Shown here: one piece after another, positions 7,441 through 14,781 of the stretch
How the letters are laid out: the number at the start of each line of letters is the position of its first letter
Numbering within the stretch: position 1 is the stretch's first letter
Notes under the pieces: generated by a model
What the model was told of the DNA's origin: nothing
The model's input: the letters and a program-made list of their open reading frames with translations, nothing else
The model's database searches: none
Made by a program: the position numbers and the translations under genes
Assembly (NCBI RefSeq): GCF_041821025.1
Contig: NZ_JBGUAY010000002.1
Location: forward strand, 124,001-188,000
Direction of reading: 5' to 3'
Source: Egicoccus sp. AB-alg6-2
GTDB lineage: Bacteria > Actinomycetota > Nitriliruptoria > Nitriliruptorales > Nitriliruptoraceae
DNA length: 64,000 bases

Positions 7441-7953
7441 CTAGGTGTCGCCGAACAACCGGTGCAGCGTACGTCGCAGCGGACCCGTCCCGTCGCCGTC
7501 GTGGCGGACGGCCCGTGCATCGCGCGCCACGGGGGTCGCGGGCGGCTCGTCGCCGGGCGGTGCGCCGACGGCGACGACGATCAGCGGGTCCGGGGCGCGG
7601 TTGTCGATGCCGTGCACGACGCCGGCGGGCACGAGCATGGCGCCCATCGGATCGAGTCCGACCTCGCCCTCGTCGGTGACGAACCAGGACCGGCCGCCGA
7701 CCACGGTGTAGGTGAGGTCGCGGTCGGGCTCGTGCAGCACCCCCGTGGCCTGGTGGGGCTCGATGCACCACAGGTCGAGGGCCAGCTGCGGCGACGCCAG
7801 CACCCGGACACGGGTGGCGGCACCCGCGGAGAAGTCGACGTAGTCGCGCAGGTCGACCGGGACGACGCCGGGGGCGCTGCTCGGCGGGGTGGGGGCGCCG
7901 TCACCGGAGCCGGGGGCACCCTGGTCGGATCGGGGCGGGGGGTCGTGGTCCAT
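7441..7953 (-). CDS. cupin-domain protein
   Basis: A 170-residue protein with a single cupin barrel at roughly 30-130: LYCIEPHQ-type strand (LDLWCIEPHQATGVLHEPDRD), then GGRSWFVTDEGEV, and a second motif PAGVVHGIDNR with a metal-ligand-like His. The first motif has His and Glu at near-canonical spacing. N-terminal 30 residues are Pro/Gly-rich and likely disordered. Small cupins bind metal ions or sugars; no more precise role can be given. A -10-like TACGAT ends six bases before the ATG, which suggests a leaderless mRNA. Confidence 0.7.
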   Translation of the reverse strand: MDHDPPPRSDQGAPGSGDGAPTPPSSAPGVVPVDLRDYVDFSAGAATRVRVLASPQLALDLWCIEPHQATGVLHEPDRDLTYTVVGGRSWFVTDEGEVGLDPMGAMLVPAGVVHGIDNRAPDPLIVVAVGAPPGDEPPATPVARDARAVRHDGDGTGPLRRTLHRLFGDT

Positions 7954-7959
7954 ACCGCC

Positions 7960-7965
7960 ATCGTA
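7960..7965 (-). promoter_or_regulatory. -10 element placed for a leaderless cupin mRNA
   Basis: On the minus strand TACGAT is followed by six bases and then the ATG at 7953. A transcription start 7 bases past the -10 would fall on or next to the start codon. No ribosome binding site precedes this ATG, in keeping with leaderless translation. Confidence 0.45.
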
Positions 7966-7983
7966 GGGCCGGCGTGCGGTCAC

Positions 7984-7989
7984 TAGGCT
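7984..7989 (+). promoter_or_regulatory. -10 candidate for pepA
   Basis: TAGGCT lies 58 bases before the GTG of pepA, giving a leader of about 50 bases that contains AAGGAG. It is back to back with the cupin -10 (19 bases away), so the two promoters share one small control region. Confidence 0.45.
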
Positions 7990-8046
7990 CGGCGCTCACG
8001 ATCCGCCTGCGCGGGTCGAACCATCCGTTGCTGCCAAGGAGTCCCC

Positions 8047-9543
8047 GTGCCCGTCGACGTCACCGCCGACCCCCTCGCCCGCAGCGAGGCCGCCATGCTC
8101 GCCGTCGCCGCCTACGCCGGCAACGGGGACGGCGACGCCGTCGCGCCCGTGCCGGCCGGTGGCGCCGCGGCACTCGGCGAGGCGCTGGGCATCGACCTGG
8201 CCGCCGAACTGCGGACGGTCGGCTTCTCCGGCAACGCCGGCGAGGTGGTTCGCATCCCGACGCGTGGAGCGGTTGCCGCATCCACCGTGGTCGTCGTCGG
8301 CCTGGGAGCCGCCGACCGGCTGACCACGGACGGGCTGCGGCGGGCCGCCGCTGCCGTCGCGGGCGCCGCGGAGCGGGTTCCGTCGCTGGCCACCGACCTG
8401 CCGGCCGCGCTCCCCGACGCGGACCCGGCCGATGCGGTTGCGGCCGTGGTCGAGGGCATCTCGCTCGGCAGCTACCGGTTCGGCACCTACCGCTCCGAGG
8501 CGCCGGTGCACGACCTCGAGACCACGACGCTTCACCTGGCCGAGGTCGACGGCGCCCGCGACGCGGTGGCCGTCGCCGAGGTGGCTGCCCGGGCCGCGCG
8601 GTACGCACGCGACCTGGTGAACACCCCGCCGCAGGACAAGCGCCCGCCGGCGTTGGCCCAACAGGTCGCCGAGGCCTTCGCCGGCACCGACGTGGCCGTG
8701 CGCATCCTCGACGAGGAGGCGTTGGAGGCCGGTGGCTACGGCGGCATCCTCGGGGTCGGTCGCGGCTCGTCCGAGCCGCCGCGCCTGGTCGAGCTCACCT
8801 ACGCGCCGGAGGGTGCCGGCCGCCACGTCGCGCTGGTCGGCAAGGGCATCACCTTCGACACGGGCGGCATCTCGCTGAAGCCGTCCGAGTCGATGGAGAC
8901 CATGAAGATGGACATGGCCGGCGCGGCGACCGTGGCCGCGGTCGTGCGGGCCGCGTCCGAGCTGGCCCTGCCGGTCAAGGTCACCGGTCTGCTCGCCCTG
9001 GCCGAGAACATGCCGTCGGGGACGGCGACCCGGGTCAGCGACGTGCTCACCATGAAGGGCGGGAAGACCGTCGAGGTGATCAACACCGACGCGGAAGGTC
9101 GCCTCGTGCTCGGCGACGCCCTCGTCCACGTCTGCGAACTGCAGCCGGACGCGATCGTCGACATCGCGACGCTGACGGGCGCCGCGGTCGTCGCACTGGG
9201 CGAGAAGATCGGGGTCCTGATGGCCTCCGACGACGATCTCGCGTCCCGGCTGCTCGACGCCGCGAAGCACACCGGCGAGCCGTTCTGGCAGTTGCCGCTG
9301 GCCACCGAACAGTACGGCGACCGTCTCGAGGGCTCCATCGCCGACCTGCGCAACTCGGGCAGTCGCGCGGCCGGCACGATCTTCGCGGGGCTGTTCCTCC
9401 ACGAGTTCGTCGCGGACGGCATCCCGTGGGCGCACCTGGACATCGCCGGGGTCGCCTGGGCCAACGAGGCCGCCGGCTACCAGGGCAAGGGCGCCACGGG
9501 CGTGCCCGTCCGCACGCTCGTCCGCTGGCTGCAGGCCGGGTGA
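8047..9543 (+). CDS. pepA: leucyl aminopeptidase (M17 family)
   Basis: A 498-residue M17 metallopeptidase that removes N-terminal residues such as Leu from peptides, in the cytoplasm, usually as a hexamer with two metal ions per subunit. The catalytic domain is complete: VGKGITFDTGG with Lys266 and Asp271, KMDMAGAA, and the signature NTDAEGRLVLGD at 346-357. The divergent N-terminal domain is present (1-170). The GTG start at 8047 has AAGGAG eight bases before it. The stop overlaps the start of the lipid-kinase gene (GTGA), so the two are translated together. Confidence 0.95.
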   Translation: MPVDVTADPLARSEAAMLAVAAYAGNGDGDAVAPVPAGGAAALGEALGIDLAAELRTVGFSGNAGEVVRIPTRGAVAASTVVVVGLGAADRLTTDGLRRAAAAVAGAAERVPSLATDLPAALPDADPADAVAAVVEGISLGSYRFGTYRSEAPVHDLETTTLHLAEVDGARDAVAVAEVAARAARYARDLVNTPPQDKRPPALAQQVAEAFAGTDVAVRILDEEALEAGGYGGILGVGRGSSEPPRLVELTYAPEGAGRHVALVGKGITFDTGGISLKPSESMETMKMDMAGAATVAAVVRAASELALPVKVTGLLALAENMPSGTATRVSDVLTMKGGKTVEVINTDAEGRLVLGDALVHVCELQPDAIVDIATLTGAAVVALGEKIGVLMASDDDLASRLLDAAKHTGEPFWQLPLATEQYGDRLEGSIADLRNSGSRAAGTIFAGLFLHEFVADGIPWAHLDIAGVAWANEAAGYQGKGATGVPVRTLVRWLQAG

Positions 9544-10433
9544 ACGCCGCGCCGAACGCCGGTCACGTCCTCCTCGTCAACCATGCCGCGGGCAGCTCCG
9601 AGGACGCGGCGATCGCCGAGGCCGCCGCGGTGCTCGAGGAAGCCGGCAGCGCGGTCGAGCTGCGCACCTGTCACGACCCCGCCGACGTGGACGGCATCAT
9701 CGAGGCGCTCGACGGGCGGACCCTGGTGGTCTGCGGCGGCGACGGCTCGCTGCACGTGGCGGTGAGCCGGCTGCATGCTGCCGACCGGTTGTCGTGCCCG
9801 GTCGGTCTGCTGCCGCTCGGCACCGGCAACGACTTCGCGCGCGCCGTCGGTCTGCCGCTGGACGACCCGGCCGCTGCCGCCCGTCACCTGGCTGCCGCGT
9901 CCCCCCGACCGATGGATCTGCTCGCCGAGGACGGTGGACGGATCTGCGTGAACGCGCTGCACCTCGGCCTCGGCGCGACGGCCGCCGCGAGGGCCGAGTC
10001 GATGAAGGCGTCGCTGTCCGACCTCGCCTACCCGGTCGGTGCGCTGCTGGCCGGCGTCACCGAGACGGGCACCGACGTGCGGGTCGAGGTCGACGGCGAG
10101 ACGGTCAGCGACGGCCCGGCGCTGATGGTCGCGATCTGCAACGGGACCGGGTTCGGGGGCGGGGCGCGGATGGCGCCCGACGCCGACCCGGCGGACGGCC
10201 GCGTCGACGTCGTGGTCGTGTCCGCGACGGGCCCGTTGGAGCGGACCGCCTTCGGCCTGGCCCTACAGCGGGGCACCCACCTCGAGCGGGACGACGTACT
10301 GCTCCTCCGTGGGCGTCGGGTCCGTGTGCAGGGCGACGCGCTGCGCGACGACGTCGACGGCGAACTCGGTGAGCCGAGCGACGCGCCGAGGACCTGGCAG
10401 GTCGAGCCGGGCGCCTGGCGGTTCGTGGGCTGA
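9540..10433 (+). CDS. diacylglycerol/lipid kinase family protein
   Basis: The 297-residue protein matches the DgkB/YegS-type lipid kinase fold: LVNHAAG at the N-terminus, the nucleotide-binding motif VVCGGDGSLHVA near residues 62-73, LPLGTGNDFARAVG, and a C-terminal beta domain with NGTGFGGGARMAPDADPADG where Asp residues bind Mg2+. Such enzymes phosphorylate diacylglycerol or related lipids with ATP at the inner membrane face. GTG at 9540 overlaps the pepA stop. It is a typical length for the family. The exact lipid substrate is open. Confidence 0.85.
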   Translation: MNAAPNAGHVLLVNHAAGSSEDAAIAEAAAVLEEAGSAVELRTCHDPADVDGIIEALDGRTLVVCGGDGSLHVAVSRLHAADRLSCPVGLLPLGTGNDFARAVGLPLDDPAAAARHLAAASPRPMDLLAEDGGRICVNALHLGLGATAAARAESMKASLSDLAYPVGALLAGVTETGTDVRVEVDGETVSDGPALMVAICNGTGFGGGARMAPDADPADGRVDVVVVSATGPLERTAFGLALQRGTHLERDDVLLLRGRRVRVQGDALRDDVDGELGEPSDAPRTWQVEPGAWRFVG

Positions 10434-10445
10434 GGATCGAACGTC

Positions 10446-10838
10446 CTACGCGGTAACGGGCGCTGCCTTCTGCAGGAAGCGTTCGCGGTCGACCAGCACC
10501 CGCCGGTGGCGGATCTTCGCGACCGTCTCGCCCTCGTCCTCGACGATGACGTTGAACTCGAGCCGCCGGCCGTGGTGGCCGATCAGCGTCGCGTGCGCGC
10601 ACACGGTGCGTCCGACCGGCGTCGCCTTGAGGTGTTCGATCTCGGCCCATGCGCCGACCGAGGTCTGCCCCTCGGGCAGGTCCTCGCAGATGGCCTGGAC
10701 ACAGGCGCCCTCGGCCAGGGCCAGCAGGGCGGGCGTTCCCAGCAGGGGTACGTCGCCCGAGCCCACCTGTTCGGCGGTGTGTTCGGGACCGACGGTGAGG
10801 TGGCGGTTGACGCGCAACCCGGGGTCGCAGCGACCCAT
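10446..10838 (-). CDS. hotdog-fold thioesterase, FlK-like (second copy)
   Basis: A 130-residue protein of the same single-hotdog group as the one at 6998-7411: VPLLGTPALLALAEGACVQAI helix with Gly-Thr and Glu, TSVGAWAEIEHLKATPVG, and EFNVIVEDEGETVAKIRHRRVLVD. ATG at 10838 is preceded by AAGGAC. It is convergent with the lipid kinase. Upstream on the minus strand lie a -10 candidate and a perfect 18-bp palindrome that may be an operator. Likely hydrolyses an acyl-CoA; substrate unknown. Confidence 0.75.
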   Translation of the reverse strand: MGRCDPGLRVNRHLTVGPEHTAEQVGSGDVPLLGTPALLALAEGACVQAICEDLPEGQTSVGAWAEIEHLKATPVGRTVCAHATLIGHHGRRLEFNVIVEDEGETVAKIRHRRVLVDRERFLQKAAPVTA

Positions 10839-10862
10839 GGTCTTCGTCCTTCACATCGGAGA

Positions 10863-10880
10863 TCCGGGCGGACGCCCGGA
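10863..10880 (-). promoter_or_regulatory. 18-bp palindromic operator candidate upstream of a thioesterase gene
   Basis: TCCGGGCG-GA-CGCCCGGA is a perfect 8+8 inverted repeat with a 2-base centre. It lies 24 bases upstream of the thioesterase ATG and about eight bases downstream of a minus-strand -10 candidate (TACCCT, forward 10888-10893), i.e. over the expected transcription start. That is a classic repressor position. The remaining part of the 317-base gap (10894-11155) contains nothing else I can identify except the ribosome site of the next gene. Confidence 0.45.
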
Positions 10881-11155
10881 CCTTTCGAGGGTAGCGAGCC
10901 GACCGCCGAGCGCGACCGGACCGGGTGGGCGGCGGCCACCGGCGTGGCCCCGCCGTCCGATCACCACCATCCGACGGGGGGCCGGGTGGTCGAGCGGACG
11001 GAGGAAACCGACTCCGGCGCTTCCGGCCGGGGCCGGTGCCCTTCCGACCCGTCGACCCGACCGGCACGATGTCAACGACCGCGGTCGGGGGGCGCGCGGT
11101 ACCGCGCCGCGAACGCGGGCGGGAGAACGCTCGAGCCCTCTCTACGGAGGACACC

Positions 11156-11446
11156 ATGACCACCCCACCAAACGACCCGAACCGCCCGCCGGAGCGCGAG
11201 CGTGAAGTCATCGTCACCAACGGTGATGGCGGTGGCGGTGCCGGCACCGCCATCGCGGTCATCGTGGGCATCATCGCGATCATCGTCCTGCTGTTCGTCC
11301 TGTTCGGCTCCAACCTGTTCGGCGGCGGCGGCGATGGTGGGGGCGGCGGCCTCGACGTCCCCGACGAGGTCGACGTCAACGTCGACGCCGACACCGGCGG
11401 CGGTGGTGGCGACGCCGGCGGTGGCGAGGAGGGCGGCGAAGGCTGA
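11156..11446 (+). CDS. 96-aa single-pass membrane protein, Gly-rich tail
   Basis: ATG at 11156 has GGAGG seven bases before it. The product has a polar N-terminus (MTTPPNDPNRPPERERE), one clear membrane helix at about residues 31-50 (IAVIVGIIAIIVLLFVLFGS), and a Gly/Asp-rich tail in which VDVPDEVDVNVDAD-like acidic strands sit between glycine runs. I do not recognise the family. It is followed by a strong hairpin, so it is a single-gene unit. Confidence 0.65.
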   Translation: MTTPPNDPNRPPEREREVIVTNGDGGGGAGTAIAVIVGIIAIIVLLFVLFGSNLFGGGGDGGGGGLDVPDEVDVNVDADTGGGGGDAGGGEEGGEG

Positions 11447-11465
11447 CCCAAAGACGCACCCGTAC

Positions 11466-11511
11466 GACGGCGCCCGCGTCGAGGTCCCCGACCTCCGGCG
11501 CGGGCGCCGTC
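11466..11511 (+). terminator. strong nested hairpin after the 96-aa membrane protein
   Basis: GACGGCGCCCGCG (11466-11478) pairs perfectly with CGCGGGCGCCGTC (11499-11511), a 13-bp stem; within the 20-base loop GAGGT and ACCTC form a second small stem. There is no U-tract, as is common in GC-rich actinobacteria. Confidence 0.7.
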
Positions 11512-11671
11512 GCGTGCGCCCGCGCAGCAGGCCGCCCGGAGCGGGTTGGGCTTTTCGGGGTCGCGACTGGCAGGCTTCGCGCCGCGGCCGGATCCGGCCG
11601 TTCTCGGCGGCGCCCGCTGGCACGACCGGCCGGGTGACCCGACCACTCGTCGTTCTGAGGAGACATCGCCC

Positions 11672-12508
11672 GTGGAGGCCCCTGCCGCCGTCCTCGCGCT
11701 CGTCCTGGCCATGACCGCCGTCGGTGGTGCCGCCCTGGTCTGGTTCTTCCCCACGTGGGGCGCGGTCCGCCACGGCTACGAGGTGCTCAGCGCGACGCTC
11801 GTCGCGCTGCTGGCCTGGGGTGCCTGGGGATCGCTGCGGGCGCCGGTGCGCACCCTTGAGGCTTCGGCGTCCGCCGCCGACGGCCGACTCGCCCTGCAGC
11901 TGCTGCTCGCGTTCACCGTGCTCAGCGCCCTGGCGGCGCTCGTCCTGGCCCTGCCGCTGCCCGCCGTCCTCGGCCGCGTGCTGGGCGTTCTCGGCACGCT
12001 GGCGGGACTGGGCGCCTTCGTGCCGCTCGCGGCCATCCGGGCGACACGGGGCGGGGCCGGGGGGTTGGCGCAGGGCATCGCCGAGCTGCTGCTCGGCTCG
12101 TTGCTGCTCGGCGGCATCTGGGCCGGCATGGTCCTCGGCCACTGGTACCTGGTCGAGCGACGGCTCTCGAACCGCTACATGGTCACGATGGCGTGGGCCA
12201 ACGTCGCGGCCGTGGCGGCCGGTGTCGCGTCGGTGCTGCTCTCGGGCCGCAACCCCGCACCCTGCGAGGATCTCGCCGGCGCCGCCTTCGAGACCTGTGC
12301 CCGCACGTTCTCGCCGATCCTGCGCATCGGGTCGATGACGCTGGTGCTGGGGCTCGGGGTGCTGGCCCTGATCGCGCTGATCGCCGGGTTCAACGTCAAG
12401 CTCGCGCGCGAGGGCGGTCGCAGCATCCAGGCCTCGACGGGCATGTTCTACCTCGCGGTCATCCTGGCGCCGGCGGCAGAGTTCGCGGCGAAGGTCCGGT
12501 TCTACTGA
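11672..12508 (+). CDS. multi-pass membrane protein of unknown function
   Basis: The 278-residue product has about eight membrane segments, starting directly at the N-terminus (AVLALVLAMTAVGGAALVWFF). A conserved-looking loop, GMVLGHWYLVERRLSNRYM, sits in the middle, with two Cys (PCEDLAGAAFETCA) in an outer loop that could form a disulphide. GTG at 11672 has TGAGGAG upstream. No transporter or enzyme motif is recognised. It precedes the sigma-E operon by 164 bases but has its own spacing, so a functional link is not shown. Confidence 0.7.
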   Translation: MEAPAAVLALVLAMTAVGGAALVWFFPTWGAVRHGYEVLSATLVALLAWGAWGSLRAPVRTLEASASAADGRLALQLLLAFTVLSALAALVLALPLPAVLGRVLGVLGTLAGLGAFVPLAAIRATRGGAGGLAQGIAELLLGSLLLGGIWAGMVLGHWYLVERRLSNRYMVTMAWANVAAVAAGVASVLLSGRNPAPCEDLAGAAFETCARTFSPILRIGSMTLVLGLGVLALIALIAGFNVKLAREGGRSIQASTGMFYLAVILAPAAEFAAKVRFY

Positions 12509-12614
12509 TTCGCACGCGCGGACGTTCGGCGTGCGGCGAGCGCGCCTGCGCTGGGGCCGTGCGCCGACGCGGTCGACAGGGCTGGTGGTGCCCGGCCGGT
12601 GCCGCCCGGCGCGT

Positions 12615-12620
12615 TATCCT
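12615..12620 (+). promoter_or_regulatory. -10 candidate for the sigma-E operon
   Basis: TATCCT lies 52 bases upstream of the GTG of the ECF sigma gene. I see no clear -35 and no GGAAC-type ECF element in the 164-base gap, so autoregulation cannot be read from the sequence. Confidence 0.4.
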
Positions 12621-12672
12621 CCGCGCGGCGTCCAGCCACCCCGCCCGACACCCCCGCCCGACCCGGAGCATC

Positions 12673-13293
12673 GTGCCCCAACGCTCGCTCGCACCCCACG
12701 TCCTGCTGCGGGACACCCCCACGGACACCCGTGGGGCGACGTCGACCCGCGAGGTCGACCTGTCGTACGTGCACGACGCCGCCGAGGCGCCGAGCTGGGA
12801 CGAGATCGCCGAGCAGTACGGGGACATGGTCTACACCATGGCGTTCCGGCTGACGGGCGACCGTGACGAGGCCCGCGACCTGGCGCAGGACGTCTTCGTC
12901 CGCGTCTACCGCAACCTCGACCGCTACCGCCCCGGGACGTTCGAGGGCTGGCTGTACCGCATCACCAAGAACCTGTTCCTCGACCGGGTCCGGCGTCGCA
13001 CCCGTGTGCGGCTCGAGCCGCTGCCCGACGAGGAGTGGAAGCAGCCGAGCGAGTCCGATCCGGGACCGGCCGAGACCATCGAGGCCGGCGTCCTGCGCAG
13101 CGACCTCGAGACCGCCCTCGACGACCTTCCGCCCTCCTTCCGCACCGCCGTCGTGCTGTGCGACGTGCAGGGGCTGAGCTACGAGGAGATCTCCGACGCA
13201 CTCGGCTGGCCCATCGGCACCGTGCGCTCCCGCATCCACCGCGGCCGCAAGGCCCTGCGCTCCGCGCTCGAGAGCGGTGCGCACCATGGTTGA
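12673..13293 (+). CDS. sigE: ECF RNA polymerase sigma factor (SigE-type)
   Basis: A 206-residue ECF sigma factor. Region 2 runs from DMVYTMAFRLTGDRDEARDL through FEGWLYRITKNLFLDRVRR, and region 4 from LPPSFRTAVVLCDVQGLSYEE to TVRSRIHRGRKALR, a helix-turn-helix that reads the -35. GTG 12673 has GGAG six bases upstream. The N-terminus carries an extra 35 or so residues before region 2, as in mycobacterial SigE. The next gene is a zinc-binding anti-sigma factor whose start overlaps this stop by eight bases. Downstream htrA and tatB match the SigE locus of mycobacteria. It should respond to envelope damage once released from the anti-sigma. Confidence 0.9.
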   Translation: MPQRSLAPHVLLRDTPTDTRGATSTREVDLSYVHDAAEAPSWDEIAEQYGDMVYTMAFRLTGDRDEARDLAQDVFVRVYRNLDRYRPGTFEGWLYRITKNLFLDRVRRRTRVRLEPLPDEEWKQPSESDPGPAETIEAGVLRSDLETALDDLPPSFRTAVVLCDVQGLSYEEISDALGWPIGTVRSRIHRGRKALRSALESGAHHG

Positions 13294-13696
13294 GCGCCAC
13301 GTCACCGGCGACCGCATCTCGGCCTTCCTCGACGACGAGCTCGCCGAACCCGCCGCCATGGCCGTCACCCGGCACCTCGCCGACTGTCCCGCCTGCCTCG
13401 GCGAGCTCGAGGCGCTGCGCCGCACCCGCGACGCGCTCCGCAGCTGGGCCGCGACGCCCGCCCCGGTGGTCCCGGTCGGGGCGATCGCCCGGCCGGGCGT
13501 GGTGCACCAGGTGTCCCGGGGCCTGCGGCTGGCCTCGGCCGGCCTGCTTGCGACGTTCGCGCTGACCGGCCTGGCCTACCTCGTCGGCGAGGACCGCGGC
13601 GAGGTGGTGCCGCCCGCCGACCTGTTCCTGATCGACCACCTCGCACGTACCGGTGACGGTCCGCTGCCGGCACCCTACGGATTCAACGAGCAGTGA
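13286..13696 (+). CDS. rseA: zinc-binding anti-sigma factor (RseA-type)
   Basis: The 136-residue protein has a ZAS anti-sigma domain at the N-terminus with the exact motif His30-X3-Cys34-X2-Cys37 (HLADCPAC), then a linker and one membrane helix (about residues 82-100), and a 36-residue outer tail. Mycobacterial RseA binds SigE through this motif and is degraded under stress. The ATG at 13286 overlaps the sigma stop, so the pair is made in fixed ratio. Unlike soluble RseA forms, this one spans the membrane, which fits a sensor outside the membrane such as the RseB-like protein encoded next. Confidence 0.85.
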   Translation: MVERHVTGDRISAFLDDELAEPAAMAVTRHLADCPACLGELEALRRTRDALRSWAATPAPVVPVGAIARPGVVHQVSRGLRLASAGLLATFALTGLAYLVGEDRGEVVPPADLFLIDHLARTGDGPLPAPYGFNEQ

Positions 13697-14781
13697 TGCT
13701 CCGGGTGCTCACGGCGCTCCTCGCCGCCGCGCTGTTGCTCCCGACCATGCCAGCCCGGGGCGCCGAGGCCGAGACGGTCGACCCGCCCGCGGCCGACCGC
13801 GGTGACGGGATCGCGTGGCTCGAGCGAGCGCTGGCCGCCTCCCGTGACGTGCCGCACACGGGACGGCTGCTGGTCGTCTCGTTCAGCCGCGAGGGGCCGC
13901 AGCTGACCGAGGTCGAAGTCACCCGCGGCGTCGACGGCGGCCTGACCGTGGTCAAGGAAGGCGGGTGGGAGGTCGGGCGCGTCGGCGAGGAGGCCTTCCT
14001 GCGCTCGTCCGGGACGCTGTTGCGCCTGGGCGGGATCGAACGCGGCAGCTCCGTCGACCTCGACCGGCTGGCCGACAAGTACGCCGTCACCTCGGACGCC
14101 GAACCGGCCCGGCTCGACACCGGGCCCGCCCGGGTCCTGCGGCTGCGCGAGCACGGCGGCGAACACGACCGCGAGGTGCTCTACCTCGACGTCGACACCG
14201 ACCTGATCGTGCGCCGCGAGACGTTCGGAATGGACGGCGAACCCATGCGTGTCGTGGCCTACACGGCCCTGGAGGTCGTCGACGCCCGGGTGGTCGCGCC
14301 CGATCCCGAGGGCCTGGAGGTCGAGGCCTTCTCGCTGACGGCGGGCGACCTGGCCGGCTTCCAGGCCCGCGGGTTCGTCGCCCCCGACGCCCTGCCGGCC
14401 GGGTACCGACTGCTCGGCGGGTTCGAGCGCCCCGAGGCCAGCGTCCCGACGATGCACCTGGTCTACGGCGACGGGCTCTACACCCTGTCGGTCTTCGAGC
14501 AGCAGGGACGCCTGTCGCCGGCGGCGCTGGAGGGCGCGTCCCTGCTGCCCTCGCCGACGGGCGGGGCCGTCTGGCGCCTGCCCGGCTCCGAACCCCGTCG
14601 GGTGATCTGGCGCGGCGATGGCCGGACGTTCACCGCGATCACCGATGCGCCGGTCGATGAGCTTCTGACCGTCGTCGCGGGTTTGCCCAACGACCCGGCG
14701 CCCAGCATGCTGGGTCGCCTCACCCGCGGCATCGGCCGTGTGGGCCGATGGCTGTGGCCGCTGGACCGGAGCGATACGTGA
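13693..14781 (+). CDS. RseB/MucB-like secreted sigma-E regulatory protein
   Basis: A 362-residue protein with a cleavable signal peptide (MMLRVLTALLAAALLLPTMPARGAEA, written here in part) followed by a two-part fold: residues about 40-210 with TGRLLVVSFSREG, GGWEVGRVGEEAFLRSSGTL and LYLDVDTDLIVRRETFGMDGEP, like the LolA-like half of RseB, and 220-330 with GFVAPDALPAGYRLLGGFERP and HLVYGDGLYTLSVFEQQG, like the small C-terminal MucB/RseB domain. In enterobacteria RseB guards RseA from proteolysis until it binds envelope signals. GTG 13693 (or ATG 13696) overlaps the anti-sigma stop. The assignment is by layout and motifs, not alignment. Confidence 0.75.
   Translation: MMLRVLTALLAAALLLPTMPARGAEAETVDPPAADRGDGIAWLERALAASRDVPHTGRLLVVSFSREGPQLTEVEVTRGVDGGLTVVKEGGWEVGRVGEEAFLRSSGTLLRLGGIERGSSVDLDRLADKYAVTSDAEPARLDTGPARVLRLREHGGEHDREVLYLDVDTDLIVRRETFGMDGEPMRVVAYTALEVVDARVVAPDPEGLEVEAFSLTAGDLAGFQARGFVAPDALPAGYRLLGGFERPEASVPTMHLVYGDGLYTLSVFEQQGRLSPAALEGASLLPSPTGGAVWRLPGSEPRRVIWRGDGRTFTAITDAPVDELLTVVAGLPNDPAPSMLGRLTRGIGRVGRWLWPLDRSDT

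Noticed and set aside
13286-13696. Frameshift between sigma and anti-sigma genes
   Set aside because: The eight-base overlap is a normal operon junction: the anti-sigma has its own ATG and a full ZAS motif.
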